Assembly (NCBI RefSeq): GCF_011516635.5
Contig: NZ_CP096255.1
Span: forward strand, 4,028,501 to 4,092,500
Length of the DNA: 64,000 nt
Origin: Bradyrhizobium barranii subsp. apii
Lineage (GTDB): Bacteria > Pseudomonadota > Alphaproteobacteria > Rhizobiales > Xanthobacteraceae
Direction: 5' to 3'
Shown one piece after another: positions 7,716 to 16,346 of the stretch. Position numbers and translations under genes: made by a program. Within the stretch, counting starts at the first letter, position 1; each line of letters opens with the position of its first letter. Under the pieces are notes generated by a model. It was given only the letters and a program-made list of their open reading frames with translations. It was not told the DNA's origin and searched no databases.

Positions 7716-7793
7716 GTCATTGCGAGCGCAGCGAAGCAATCCAGAGTCCCTCCGTGGACAGATGCTGGATTGCTTCGCTGCGCTCGCAATGAC
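7716..7793. repeat. Intergenic palindrome with 29-base perfect arms
   Basis: The arms run 7716-7744 (beginning GTCATTGCGAGCGCAGCG) and 7765-7793. They are perfect inverted repeats of 29 bases around a 20-base spacer. This type of element is widespread between genes in Bradyrhizobium and related genera. The whole gap 7592-8049 holds this element, the hairpin at 7607 and the ytfQ promoter region, with no credible gene. Confidence 0.75.
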
Positions 7794-7911
7794 GCGGAGG
7801 AGAGGTTGCGAGCCGCACATCTCCTTCATCTCCCCGTTGCATCCACGGAACAAAATCGCGCTGGGCGTGTCATTGAACCGTCCATCCCGCCAAATCGAAG
7901 TTTCGCGCGAA

Positions 7912-7930
7912 TAGTCAAATAATATGACTA
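7912..7930. promoter_or_regulatory. Candidate operator TAGTCAAATAATATGACTA ahead of the sugar operon
   Basis: A perfect six-base inverted repeat (TAGTCA/TGACTA) flanks an AT-only seven-base centre in otherwise GC-rich DNA, 120 bases ahead of the binding-protein start. The GT-N-AC style of half-site is compatible with GntR/FadR regulators, and this operon encodes one at 12641-13393. The assignment is inferred. Confidence 0.4.
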
Positions 7931-8049
7931 GTCGGAACTCATCTTCCGTGAAATAGTCCCTCCCGCCGCCTCAAAGGCCGGCGTGCGGGTGCCATGCTAC
8001 CGATCGGCGCTCGAGATAACACAAGATGACTTCTTGGGAGATACGCTTG

Positions 8050-9015
8050 ATGACCCTCAAAGCCCTCTTTGCGGCCAGCGCCACGGCCGCGTTGCTGCTC
8101 GCGCTGCCGGCCAGTGCCGCCGAGCTCACCATCGGCTTCTCGCAGATCGGATCGGAATCCGGCTGGCGCGCGGCCGAGACGTCGGTCTCCAAGCAGGAGG
8201 CTACCAAGCGAAAGGTCAATCTCAAGATCGCCGACGCGCAGCAGAAGCAGGAGAACCAGATCAAGGCGATCCGCTCCTTCATCGCGCAGAACGTCGATGC
8301 GATCTTCCTTGCACCCGTGGTCTCGACCGGTTGGGACTCGGTGCTGAAGGAAGCCAAGGAGGCCAAGATCCCGGTCGTGCTGCTCGACCGCGACATCGAT
8401 CCCTCCGGCAAGGAGCTCTATCTCACCGCCGTGACCTCCGACAGCGTGCATGAAGGCGAGGTTGCCGGCGACTGGCTGGCCAAGACCGTCGGCGGCAAGG
8501 CCTGCAACGTCGTCGAATTGCAGGGCACGGTCGGCGCCAGCGTCGCCGCCAACCGCAAGAAGGGCTTTGACACCGCCATCGCCAAGCATGCGAACCTCAA
8601 GGTGGTGCGCAGCCAGACCGGCGACTTCACCCGCGCCAAGGGCAAGGAAGTCATGGAAAGCTTCATCAAGGCCGAAGGCGGCGGCAAGTCGATCTGCGCC
8701 GTCTACGCGCACAATGACGACATGATGGTCGGCGCGATCCAGGCGATGAAGGAAGCCGGCCTCAAGCCGGGCAAGGAGATCCTCACCGTCTCGATCGACG
8801 CGGTCCCCGACATCTTCAAGGCCATGGCCGCCGGCGAGGCCAATGCCACCGTCGAGCTGACGCCGAACATGGCGGGTCCCGCGCTCGATGCCATCGCGGC
8901 CTTCAAGGACAAGGGCACGGTGCCGCCCAAGTGGATCCAGACCGACTCCAAGCTCTATACAGCGGCTGATGATCCGCAGAAGATCTACGACAGCAAGAAG
9001 GGCCTCGGTTACTGA
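8050..9015 (+). CDS. ytfQ: Sugar ABC transporter periplasmic binding protein, YtfQ-like
   Basis: A periplasmic sugar-binding protein (321 residues) of the CUT2/ribose-type importer family, nearest in style to the galactofuranose-binding protein YtfQ. The Sec signal ends ALPASAAELTIGFSQIGSES, with the mature protein starting at AELTIGF. Two alpha/beta lobes follow, with typical segments such as VVLLDRDIDPSG and YAHNDDMMVGAIQAM. ATG at 8050 is chosen over 8026 because GGGAG lies between the two. Genes for the ATPase and two permeases follow directly. In E. coli the homologue binds furanose forms of galactose; in this catabolic context L-arabinose or D-galactose is likely. Confidence 0.88.
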   Translation: MTLKALFAASATAALLLALPASAAELTIGFSQIGSESGWRAAETSVSKQEATKRKVNLKIADAQQKQENQIKAIRSFIAQNVDAIFLAPVVSTGWDSVLKEAKEAKIPVVLLDRDIDPSGKELYLTAVTSDSVHEGEVAGDWLAKTVGGKACNVVELQGTVGASVAANRKKGFDTAIAKHANLKVVRSQTGDFTRAKGKEVMESFIKAEGGGKSICAVYAHNDDMMVGAIQAMKEAGLKPGKEILTVSIDAVPDIFKAMAAGEANATVELTPNMAGPALDAIAAFKDKGTVPPKWIQTDSKLYTAADDPQKIYDSKKGLGY

Positions 9016-9028
9016 GGCGGGGTGCCGC

Positions 9029-9053
9029 GCCGGACCGCGCGTTGTGGTCCGGC
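9029..9053. repeat. Intercistronic hairpin after ytfQ
   Basis: GCCGGACC and GGTCCGGC form a perfect eight-base stem 13 bases after the ytfQ stop. Similar stable hairpins follow the binding-protein genes chvE and smoE in this window. They probably protect the abundant binding-protein mRNA or reduce read-through into the transporter genes (inference). Confidence 0.5.
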
Positions 9054-9133
9054 AGCCCCCTTCGAAACCGCTGCGCGAACGAATAGGCTGGGTGTCCGCG
9101 GCATAAGCGGACGCCGGTGGGAGTGACGTCGTT

Positions 9134-10678
9134 ATGGAGAACAGCCCCGATCCTGCTCCTTCCCTGCTGGAGGTGCGCGGGATTAGCAAAAGCTTCGGTG
9201 CTGTGCGTGCGTTGCAGGAGGTCGACTTCACGCTTCGTGCCGGCGAGATTCATGCGTTGCTCGGTGAGAACGGCGCCGGCAAATCCACGATGATCAAGGT
9301 GATCACCGGCGTATTCCCGCGCGATGCCGGCATCGTCCGGCTCGGCGGCGAGGAGGTCGCGCCGCGCTCGGCCAAGGCCGCGCTCCAGGCCGGTTTCGCC
9401 ACCGTCTACCAGGAGGTCAATCTGCTGCCGAATCTCTCGGTCGCGCAGAACCTGTTCCTCGACCGGCAGCCGATGCGCTTCGGCATCGTGCGTGAAGGCG
9501 AGATGCGGCGTCGCGCCAAGGCGCTTCTCACGGACTTCGGCCTCGATATCGACGTCGCCGCGCCGCTCGGCAGCTATTCCGTCGCCGTTCAGCACGTCAC
9601 CGCGATTGCGCGGGCCGTCGATCTCTCCGCGCGCGTGCTGATCCTGGACGAGCCCACGGCGAGCCTCGACCGCCACGAGGTCGATATCCTGTTCGGCATC
9701 ATGCGCCAGCTTGCCAAGCGCGGCATTGGCATCGTGTTCGTCAGCCACTTCCTCGATCAGGTCTACGAGATCTCCGACCGCATCACGGTGTTGCGCAACG
9801 GCCGCCTGGTCGGTGAGCGCGAGACTGCCTCGCTGCCGCGGCTCGAGCTGATCCGAATGATGCTCGGCCGCGAGCTGGCCGAGACCACCAGCGCCCGCGC
9901 GTCGGCGGGAGAGCATCAGGCGCGCGAGGTCTGCGCGAGTTTCGAGAACTACGGCAAGGCCGGCTATGTCGCGCCGTTCAATCTCGAGCTGCGCCATGGC
10001 GAGGTCGTGGGTCTTGCCGGCCTGCTCGGCTCGGGCCGGACAGAAACGGCGCGGCTGGTGTTCGGCGCCGAGCGCGCCGATGGCGGGCAGGCGAGGGTGG
10101 AGGGGGCGCCCGTGCGGCTGCAATCGCCGCGCGACGGTGTGCGCCACGGCTTTGGCTATTGCCCGGAGGAGCGCAAGACCGACGGCATCGTCGCCGAGCT
10201 CACCGTGCGCGAGAACATCGTGCTCGCGCTCCAGGCCAAGCGTGGCCTGCACCGGCCGCTGTCGCGCCGCGAACAGGACGAGATCGCAGGCCGTTACGTC
10301 AAGATGCTCGACATCCGCCCGCCCGATCCGGAGCGCGCCGTGGGGCTGCTGTCCGGCGGCAATCAGCAGAAGGTGCTGCTGGCGCGCTGGCTCGCGACCT
10401 CGCCGCGCCTCCTGGTGCTGGACGAGCCGACCCGCGGCATAGACGTCGGCGCGCATGCCGAGATCATCCGCCTGATCCGCGAGCTCTGCGACGACGGGCT
10501 GGCGCTGCTCGTGATCTCCTCCGAGCTGGATGAGATCGTGACCTATTCCGACCGCGTCGTCGTGCTGCGCGACCGCGCCCATGTCGAGGAGCTCGCGGGC
10601 GAGGCGATCGACGTCGGCAACGTTCTCGCGGCCATTGCCGCCGATGGCGCCGCTGTCGCGCATGAGGGCCGGGCATGA
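9134..10678 (+). CDS. ytfR: Sugar ABC transporter ATP-binding protein, YtfR-like
   Basis: A protein of 514 residues with two fused ABC ATPase domains, as usual for CUT2 sugar importers. The first domain has Walker A GENGAGKST near residues 45-53 and Walker B VLILDEPTASLD. The second has a degenerate Walker A (LLGSGRTET), signature LSGGNQQKVLLARWL and Walker B LLVLDEPTRGID. A non-consensus second P-loop is the family norm. It energises the two downstream permeases. The start of the next gene overlaps its stop by four bases. Confidence 0.92.
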   Translation: MENSPDPAPSLLEVRGISKSFGAVRALQEVDFTLRAGEIHALLGENGAGKSTMIKVITGVFPRDAGIVRLGGEEVAPRSAKAALQAGFATVYQEVNLLPNLSVAQNLFLDRQPMRFGIVREGEMRRRAKALLTDFGLDIDVAAPLGSYSVAVQHVTAIARAVDLSARVLILDEPTASLDRHEVDILFGIMRQLAKRGIGIVFVSHFLDQVYEISDRITVLRNGRLVGERETASLPRLELIRMMLGRELAETTSARASAGEHQAREVCASFENYGKAGYVAPFNLELRHGEVVGLAGLLGSGRTETARLVFGAERADGGQARVEGAPVRLQSPRDGVRHGFGYCPEERKTDGIVAELTVRENIVLALQAKRGLHRPLSRREQDEIAGRYVKMLDIRPPDPERAVGLLSGGNQQKVLLARWLATSPRLLVLDEPTRGIDVGAHAEIIRLIRELCDDGLALLVISSELDEIVTYSDRVVVLRDRAHVEELAGEAIDVGNVLAAIAADGAAVAHEGRA

Positions 10679-11667
10679 CAGCGCTGTTGCCGCGCCGCGG
10701 CCTTGCCCAGATCCTCGCGTTGATCGTCATCCTGGCGGTTGATCGCATCGTGTCGCCGCAATTCTTCGATCTGCGTCTCCAGGACGGCCGGCTGTTCGGC
10801 AGCCTGATCGACGTGCTCAACCACGGCACGCCGGTGGCGCTGCTCTCGCTCGGCATGGTGCTGGTGATCGCGACGCGCGGCATCGATCTGTCGGTCGGTG
10901 CGGTCATGGCCATCTCGGGCGCGATCGCGGCGAGCCTTGCCGACACGCACAGTCTGGCCGTGGTCCTTGCGGCCGCGCTCGGCGCTGGCCTGATCTGCGG
11001 ATTGTGGAACGGATTTCTCGTCGCGGTGCTCGGCATGCAGCCGATCGTGGCGACGCTGATCCTGATGGTGGCGGGACGCGGCATCGCGCAGCTCATTACC
11101 GAGGGGCGCATCGTGACCTTCTCCTCGCCGGATCTGGTCTGGCTTGGCAATGGCGCGGTGCTCGGCGTGCCGATGCCGGTCGTGATCGCCCTGGGCATGC
11201 TGATTCTCACCGGCGCGGTGGTGCGCGGCTCGGCGCTCGGACTGCTGATCGAGGCGACCGGCGGCAACGCGCGGGCGAGCGAGCTTGCCGGCGTCGGCAC
11301 GCGTGCGATGATCCTGGCTGTCTACGTCTGGTGCGGCATCTGCGCCGCGCTCGCCGGCGTGATCGCGGCGGCCGACATCATGGGCGCGGATGCCAACAAT
11401 GCCGGCCTCTGGCTCGAGCTCGACGCCATCCTCGCGGTGGTGATCGGCGGCACCTCCCTGTTCGGCGGCCGTTTCAGCCTCGTGCTGGCCGTGCTCGGTG
11501 CGTTGATCATCCAGACCATGAACACCGGCATTCTGCTGTCGGGCTATCCACCGGAGTTCAATTTGCTGGTCAAAGCGGTGGTGGTGATGACGGTGCTGCT
11601 GCTGCAATCGCCGAAATTTTCGGGGATTGCCGGGATCGCCGCGCGGCTGCGGAGGTCCAAAGCATGA
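10675..11667 (+). CDS. ytfT: Sugar ABC transporter permease, YtfT-like
   Basis: An inner-membrane permease of 330 residues in the ribose/galactofuranose branched family, with about eight to ten hydrophobic helices. Family segments include LVIATRGIDLSVGAVMAISGAI and VVIGGTSLFGGRFSLVLAVLGA. The ATG lies inside the end of ytfR in an ATGA overlap, so the genes are translationally coupled. It should pair with the next permease, YjfF, as a heterodimer. Confidence 0.9.
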   Translation: MTALLPRRGLAQILALIVILAVDRIVSPQFFDLRLQDGRLFGSLIDVLNHGTPVALLSLGMVLVIATRGIDLSVGAVMAISGAIAASLADTHSLAVVLAAALGAGLICGLWNGFLVAVLGMQPIVATLILMVAGRGIAQLITEGRIVTFSSPDLVWLGNGAVLGVPMPVVIALGMLILTGAVVRGSALGLLIEATGGNARASELAGVGTRAMILAVYVWCGICAALAGVIAAADIMGADANNAGLWLELDAILAVVIGGTSLFGGRFSLVLAVLGALIIQTMNTGILLSGYPPEFNLLVKAVVVMTVLLLQSPKFSGIAGIAARLRRSKA

Positions 11668-12644
11668 AAGGCCTGCCGCCCGTCCTCATCACCGCTATCG
11701 TGCTGGTTGCCGGCTTTGCGCTCTGCGCCGTGCAATTCCCCAACATCGCCTCGACCCGCGTGGTCGGCAATCTCCTCACCGACAACGCCTTTCTCGGCAT
11801 CGTCGCGACCGGCATGACCTTCGTCATCATCTCCGGCGGCATCGACCTCTCGGTCGGCTCGGTGATCGGTTTCACCACGGTGTTCGTGGCGCTTGCGATC
11901 GAGCGCTGGGGCGTGCCGCCGCTGCTTGCCTTCGTCGCGATCCTCGCGCTCTCGGCGGCCTTCGGAGCGGCGATGGGCGCGGTGATCCATGTCTTCGACC
12001 TGCCGCCGTTCATCGTAACGCTGGCGGGGATGTTCCTGGCCCGCGGCGCGAGCTTCCTGCTCTCGACTGAATCGGTGCCGATCACCGCGCCGGTCTATTC
12101 CACCGTGTCGGACTTCGCGCTGCGGATGCCCGGCGGAGGGCGATTGACGGCGATTGCGATCATCATGCTCGCGATCGTGATCGGCGGCGCCTTGCTGCTG
12201 CATCTCACCAGGTTCGGCGCCAATGTCTACGCGCTCGGCGGCAGCCGGGCGACCGCGAGCCTGATGGGCGTTGCCGTCGGCAAGATGACGGTGAGGATCT
12301 ACATGCTGTCGAGCCTCCTCGCGGGCATCGCCGGCATCGTATTCTCCTTCTACACCAGCGCCGGCTACTCGCTCTCCGCGGTCGGCGTCGAGCTCGACAC
12401 CATCGCGGCCGTCGTGATCGGCGGTACGCTGCTCACGGGCGGGCAGGGCTCGGTGATCGGCACCTTCCTTGGCGTGCTGATCCAGGGCCTGATCCAGACC
12501 TACATCAATTTCGACGGAACGCTGTCGAGCTGGTGGACCAAGATCGCGACCGGCGTGCTACTGTTCGCCTTCATCGCCTTGCAGCAGGGGCTGGTCGCGC
12601 TCGCGCGGCGGCCGGCGGCGAAGCGCGCAGGAGCAGCCACATGA
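11664..12644 (+). CDS. yjfF: Sugar ABC transporter permease, YjfF-like
   Basis: Second inner-membrane permease, 326 residues, with conserved FVIISGGIDLSVGSVIGF, LPPFIVTLAGMFLARG and VVIGGTLLTGGQGSVIGTF segments. The start at 11664 overlaps the ytfT stop as ATGA and is chosen for that coupling; the open frame extends further upstream but that part has no permease character. YtfT and YjfF form a two-permease system in E. coli as here. Confidence 0.9.
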   Translation: MKGLPPVLITAIVLVAGFALCAVQFPNIASTRVVGNLLTDNAFLGIVATGMTFVIISGGIDLSVGSVIGFTTVFVALAIERWGVPPLLAFVAILALSAAFGAAMGAVIHVFDLPPFIVTLAGMFLARGASFLLSTESVPITAPVYSTVSDFALRMPGGGRLTAIAIIMLAIVIGGALLLHLTRFGANVYALGGSRATASLMGVAVGKMTVRIYMLSSLLAGIAGIVFSFYTSAGYSLSAVGVELDTIAAVVIGGTLLTGGQGSVIGTFLGVLIQGLIQTYINFDGTLSSWWTKIATGVLLFAFIALQQGLVALARRPAAKRAGAAT

Positions 12645-13393
12645 CGTCGCGCATCGTCGTCATCCCGACGCGCCGGGCTCACTCCAACCATGCGGAAGTG
12701 GCCCGCTCGATCGGCGTCGACATCATCGCCGGCCGCTACGCCGAGGGAACGCGCCTGCCTGGTGATGCCGAGATGATTGCGATGTTCGGCGTGTCGCGGC
12801 CGGTGCTGCGCGAGAGCGTGAAGACCCTGGTCGCCAAGGGTCTGCTCACCACCAAGGCCCGCGTCGGCACCGTCGTACGCGAGCGCGCCGCCTGGAACAT
12901 GTTCGACGCCGACGTGCTGGCCTGGCATCTGGACGCCGGCATCGACAAGCGCTTCCTCAACGACCTCGCCGAGATTCGCCTCGCGGTCGAGCCGCGCGCG
13001 GCCATGCTGGCGGCGGCGCAGAGGTCCGAAGACGACCTCGCCGAGCTCCGTCGTTGCATGGACCGCATGCGGTTTGAGGCTTCCGATTCCGTCGGCTTTG
13101 CCGACGCCGACCTCGCACTCCATGTTGCGGTGGCGCGCGCTTCGGGCAATCTGTTCATGCGCTCGATCGGCCACGTCATCGAGGCCGCCCTGCGCGCCTC
13201 CTTCCTGCTCAGCGCACCGGTCGAGCCGGAGGACCGTGACACCGTGCTGCTCTGGCACCAGAAGATCGTCGATGGGATCGCCGCCGGCGACGCCCAGACC
13301 GCCTCGGAAGCGATGGTTTATGTCATTCACAACGGTATGCGCCGCCACGAGGCCGAGGCGCTGCCGCCCGCGGATATTGGAGAAAAAGCGTGA
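12641..13393 (+). CDS. FadR-family (GntR superfamily) transcriptional regulator
   Basis: A 250-residue regulator. The N-terminal winged helix (about residues 15-85, with LPGDAEMIAMFGVSRPVLRESVKTL) is typical of GntR. It is followed by an all-helical FCD ligand domain containing D/H metal-ligand positions (DADLALHVAVARASGN, LWHQKIVDGI). FadR/FCD regulators usually respond to sugar acids or other carboxylates, which fits aldonates made by this locus. Start and stop overlap both neighbours by four bases (ATGA and GTGA), so it is embedded in the operon. The palindrome at 7912-7930 is a candidate operator. Confidence 0.88.
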   Translation: MTSRIVVIPTRRAHSNHAEVARSIGVDIIAGRYAEGTRLPGDAEMIAMFGVSRPVLRESVKTLVAKGLLTTKARVGTVVRERAAWNMFDADVLAWHLDAGIDKRFLNDLAEIRLAVEPRAAMLAAAQRSEDDLAELRRCMDRMRFEASDSVGFADADLALHVAVARASGNLFMRSIGHVIEAALRASFLLSAPVEPEDRDTVLLWHQKIVDGIAAGDAQTASEAMVYVIHNGMRRHEAEALPPADIGEKA

Positions 13394-14316
13394 CCGAACT
13401 TCGCATTGCCATCGTCGGCTACGGCAAGATCGCGCGCGACCAGCATGTCGGTGCGATTGCCGCGACGGCGGGCGCGACGCTCGCGGCCGTCGCGAGCCGC
13501 AACGCATCGCTGCCTGGCGTGCCGAATTTTGCGACCATCGAGGAATTGCTGGAAAAGGGACCGCCGATCGATGCCGTCTCGCTCTGCACGCCGCCGCAGG
13601 TACGGCGCGCTCAGGCCGCCGCCGCGCTCGCTGCGGGCAAGCACGTGATGCTGGAGAAGCCGCCCGGCACCGGCGTCGCCGAGCTCGACCCGCTGATCGC
13701 GATGGCGGAGGAGGCCAAGCGAACGCTGTTTGCGACCTGGCATTCACGCTATGCGCCCGCGGTCGAGCCGGCGCGCGCTTGGCTTCTCACGCGGCGGATC
13801 AAGTCTGTGCACATCAACTGGAAGGAAGACGTTCGCGTCTGGCATCCCGGGCAGGGCTGGATCTGGGAGCCGGGCGGGCTCGGCGTGTTCGATCCCGGCA
13901 TCAACGCGCTCTCGATCCTGACCCGTATTCTGCCCCGGCCGGTGTTCGTCACCGCGGCCGAGCTGGCCTTTCCAGCCAATTGCCAGGCCCCGATCGCCGC
14001 GAACCTGACGCTGACCGACATTGGCGGCCTGCCTGTGACCGCCGAGTTCGATTTTCGCCAGACCGGACCGCAGAGTTGGGATATCCTCGTCGAAACGGAC
14101 CAGGGCCAAATGACGTTGTCGGGCGGCGGCCGGCGCATGGCGATCGACGGCGAGACCGTTGCCGAGGCGCCCGATCAGGAATATCGCGAGCTGTACGGGC
14201 GCTTCGTCAAGCTCACCGCGACCGGCGCGCGCGACGTCGACCTGGCGCCGCTGCGTCTCGTTGCCGATGCCTTCCTGCTCGGCAAGCGTAACATCGTCGA
14301 ACCGTTTGTGGACTGA
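13390..14316 (+). CDS. Gfo/Idh/MocA-family sugar dehydrogenase (galactose/arabinose 1-dehydrogenase-like)
   Basis: An NAD(P)-dependent oxidoreductase of 308 residues. The Rossmann motif VGYGKIARDQH lies at the N-terminus and the family hallmark EKPPGTG lies near residue 95. The C-terminal Gfo/Idh domain follows (WEPGGLGVFDPGINAL). The length and context, next to mutarotase and lactonase genes, resemble galactose 1-dehydrogenases of oxidative sugar pathways that give the 1,4- or 1,5-lactone. The start is GTG, overlapping the regulator stop as GTGA. The sugar could be D-galactose, L-arabinose or D-fucose; the sequence alone does not decide. Confidence 0.82.
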   Translation: MTELRIAIVGYGKIARDQHVGAIAATAGATLAAVASRNASLPGVPNFATIEELLEKGPPIDAVSLCTPPQVRRAQAAAALAAGKHVMLEKPPGTGVAELDPLIAMAEEAKRTLFATWHSRYAPAVEPARAWLLTRRIKSVHINWKEDVRVWHPGQGWIWEPGGLGVFDPGINALSILTRILPRPVFVTAAELAFPANCQAPIAANLTLTDIGGLPVTAEFDFRQTGPQSWDILVETDQGQMTLSGGGRRMAIDGETVAEAPDQEYRELYGRFVKLTATGARDVDLAPLRLVADAFLLGKRNIVEPFVD

Positions 14317-14318
14317 AC

Positions 14319-15395
14319 ATGGCTGGCTCAAAAATAACAAAAGACATCTTCGGAACGCTAGCGGACGGCCGCAACGTCGAGCGCATCGTGCTGCGCGGGG
14401 AGGGCGGGTTCGAAGCCCGCATCATCACCCATGGCGCAGTGATCCAGGCGCTCATCGCGCCGGACGCCAAAGGCGGTTACGACGACGTCGTGCTCGGCCA
14501 TGACGCGTTCGCCGGTTATCTCGCCGAACGAAAGTTCTTCGGTGCCACCGTCGGCCGCTACGCCAACCGCATTGCCAACGGGCGATTTTCGCTGGACGGC
14601 GAAACAGTGCAGCTTCCGGTCAACAACGGTCCGAATGCGCTGCATGGCGGCCTCGACGGGTTCGATCGCAAGCTCTGGGAGATTGCCGCCATCGACGACG
14701 GCGCGGAGCCGGGCGTCACGCTCACCTATTCGAGTCCGCATGGCGAAGAAAATTATCCCGGCCGGCTCGACGTGCGCCTGACCTATCGCGTTACCGGCCC
14801 GGCCGAGCTGTCGTTGACGATGGAGGCGCGAACCGACCGTCCGACCATCGTCAACCTGACCAATCACAGCTTCTTCAATCTGGAAGGCGCGACCTCAGGC
14901 ACGCCCATTCTCGACCACAAGCTGACGGTCGCCGCCGAGCATTTCCTTGCCATCGATCCCACCGCCATTCCGTTGGCTGAGCCGCCGCGCGCGGTGGCCG
15001 GAACGCCGTTCGACTTCCGCGACGGCGAAGCCGTCGGCGCGCGCATCCGCGAGAGCGATCAGCAATTGCGGAACGGCAAGGGCTACGACCATACCTACTG
15101 TCTCGGGCGCGATGGCAAGCTTGCTTTCGCGGCCCGGCTGGAGGCTCCGCGTTCAGGGCGCATCATGGAGCTCCTGACCAATCAGCCCGGCCTTCAGGTC
15201 TATTCCGGCAACTATCTCGACGGCACGATTTCGGGCAACGGCGGCAAGCTCATCCGGCAGTCGGATGCCATGTGTCTCGAGCCGCACATCTGGCCGGATG
15301 CGCCGAACCGGCCGGATTTCCCGAGCCCGCGCCTCAATCCCGGCGAGGTCTACCGTCATCACACGGTCTATCGCTTTGGAGTGAGGACGCCATGA
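14319..15395 (+). CDS. galM: Aldose 1-epimerase (galactose mutarotase)
   Basis: A cytoplasmic mutarotase of 358 residues that interconverts alpha and beta anomers of galactose, glucose or arabinose. Catalytic-type histidines are seen in NGPNALHGGLDGFDRKLWE and NLTNHSFFNL. The general-base glutamate lies in the C-terminal CLEPHIWPDAPN region, followed by GEVYRHHTVYRF. The length is normal for GalM. It begins two bases after the dehydrogenase stop, and its own stop overlaps the next gene. It would supply the anomer used by the dehydrogenase. Confidence 0.92.
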   Translation: MAGSKITKDIFGTLADGRNVERIVLRGEGGFEARIITHGAVIQALIAPDAKGGYDDVVLGHDAFAGYLAERKFFGATVGRYANRIANGRFSLDGETVQLPVNNGPNALHGGLDGFDRKLWEIAAIDDGAEPGVTLTYSSPHGEENYPGRLDVRLTYRVTGPAELSLTMEARTDRPTIVNLTNHSFFNLEGATSGTPILDHKLTVAAEHFLAIDPTAIPLAEPPRAVAGTPFDFRDGEAVGARIRESDQQLRNGKGYDHTYCLGRDGKLAFAARLEAPRSGRIMELLTNQPGLQVYSGNYLDGTISGNGGKLIRQSDAMCLEPHIWPDAPNRPDFPSPRLNPGEVYRHHTVYRFGVRTP

Positions 15396-16273
15396 TGGAA
15401 GAGGTGCCGACCTCGGTTCTCTCGGACGATCCGTGCCACCTCGGCGAGGGGCCGACCTATGATTTGAGCACCGACACGGCCTGGTGGTTCGATATCCGCG
15501 AGGGGCGGCTGTTCGAGGCTCATCTCGGCAGCGGCAGCATTCGCGTCCACGCGCTCGGCCGGATGGCGAGCGGTCTCGGGCGCGTCGACGCCGAGCGCCA
15601 GTTGATCGTCGCCGAAGACGGCCTCTACATCCGCAAGCTCGCCGACGGCGCGTTGACGCTGGTCTGTCCGCTTGAAGCCGACAACCCCGCGACGCGGTCC
15701 AACGATGCCCGTGTGCATCAGTCCGGCACGTTCTGGATCGGCACCATGGGCCGCAATGCGGAGGCGGGAGCAGGCGCGATCTACGCGTTCCATCGCGGCA
15801 AGATCTCGATGCTGTTTCCCCGCATCACCATTCCCAATTCAATCTGCTTTTCACCGGACGGTGCGACCGGCTACTTCGCCGACACCGCGCGCGCCGTGCT
15901 CTATGCCGTTCCGCTTGATCCGGAGACCGGCTTGCCGCGAAGCGAGCCGGGCGTTCTGCTGCGCCACACCGGTATCGGTGGTCTCGACGGCTCCGTGTGC
16001 GACGCCGACGGGCAGATCTGGAACGCCTGCTGGGGTGCGGGCCGGATCGATGTCTACTCTCCGCAAGGCGAGCGCCTGCGCTCGCTGCGCGTGCCAGCAA
16101 AGCAGTCGAGCTGCCCGGCTTTCGTCGGCCCTGATCTGTCGCGCCTCCTCGTCACGTCGGCCTGGCAGGATATGGACGCGGCGGCGCGCGCCGCCGATCC
16201 GCAAGCCGGCTGCACTTTCCTGTTGCAGGCATCCGCGCGTGGCCGCGCGGAGCCTGACGTCAAGCTCGCATAG
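15392..16273 (+). CDS. SMP-30/gluconolactonase-family sugar lactonase
   Basis: A six-bladed beta-propeller lactonase of 293 residues. Metal-ligand regions are visible: the N-terminal CHLGEGPTYD glutamate, RSNDARVHQSGTFWIGTM, PNSICFSPDG and GLDGSVCDADGQIWNA. Members hydrolyse aldonolactones, often L-arabino- or galactono-lactone, to the open acid. The ATG overlaps the galM stop (ATGA) and is chosen over an upstream in-frame start inside galM. Together with the dehydrogenase it forms the first two steps of an oxidative sugar pathway. Confidence 0.88.
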   Translation: MMEEVPTSVLSDDPCHLGEGPTYDLSTDTAWWFDIREGRLFEAHLGSGSIRVHALGRMASGLGRVDAERQLIVAEDGLYIRKLADGALTLVCPLEADNPATRSNDARVHQSGTFWIGTMGRNAEAGAGAIYAFHRGKISMLFPRITIPNSICFSPDGATGYFADTARAVLYAVPLDPETGLPRSEPGVLLRHTGIGGLDGSVCDADGQIWNACWGAGRIDVYSPQGERLRSLRVPAKQSSCPAFVGPDLSRLLVTSAWQDMDAAARAADPQAGCTFLLQASARGRAEPDVKLA

Positions 16274-16346
16274 GAGGCTCGAAGCCGCACACGACCAACG
16301 TTCTCGACGAAACGAAGAAACAGTCTGACACCCAAGGGAGTAAAAC

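Noticed and set aside
7716..7793. Possible CRISPR or rho-independent terminator
   Set aside because: It is a single long palindrome with a 20-base spacer and no array or T-tract. It matches the intergenic repeat type seen elsewhere in such genomes.
8903..10663. Long minus-strand frame across ytfQ and ytfR
   Set aside because: The plus strand encodes an ABC ATPase with all motifs; the minus frame lacks any family signature.
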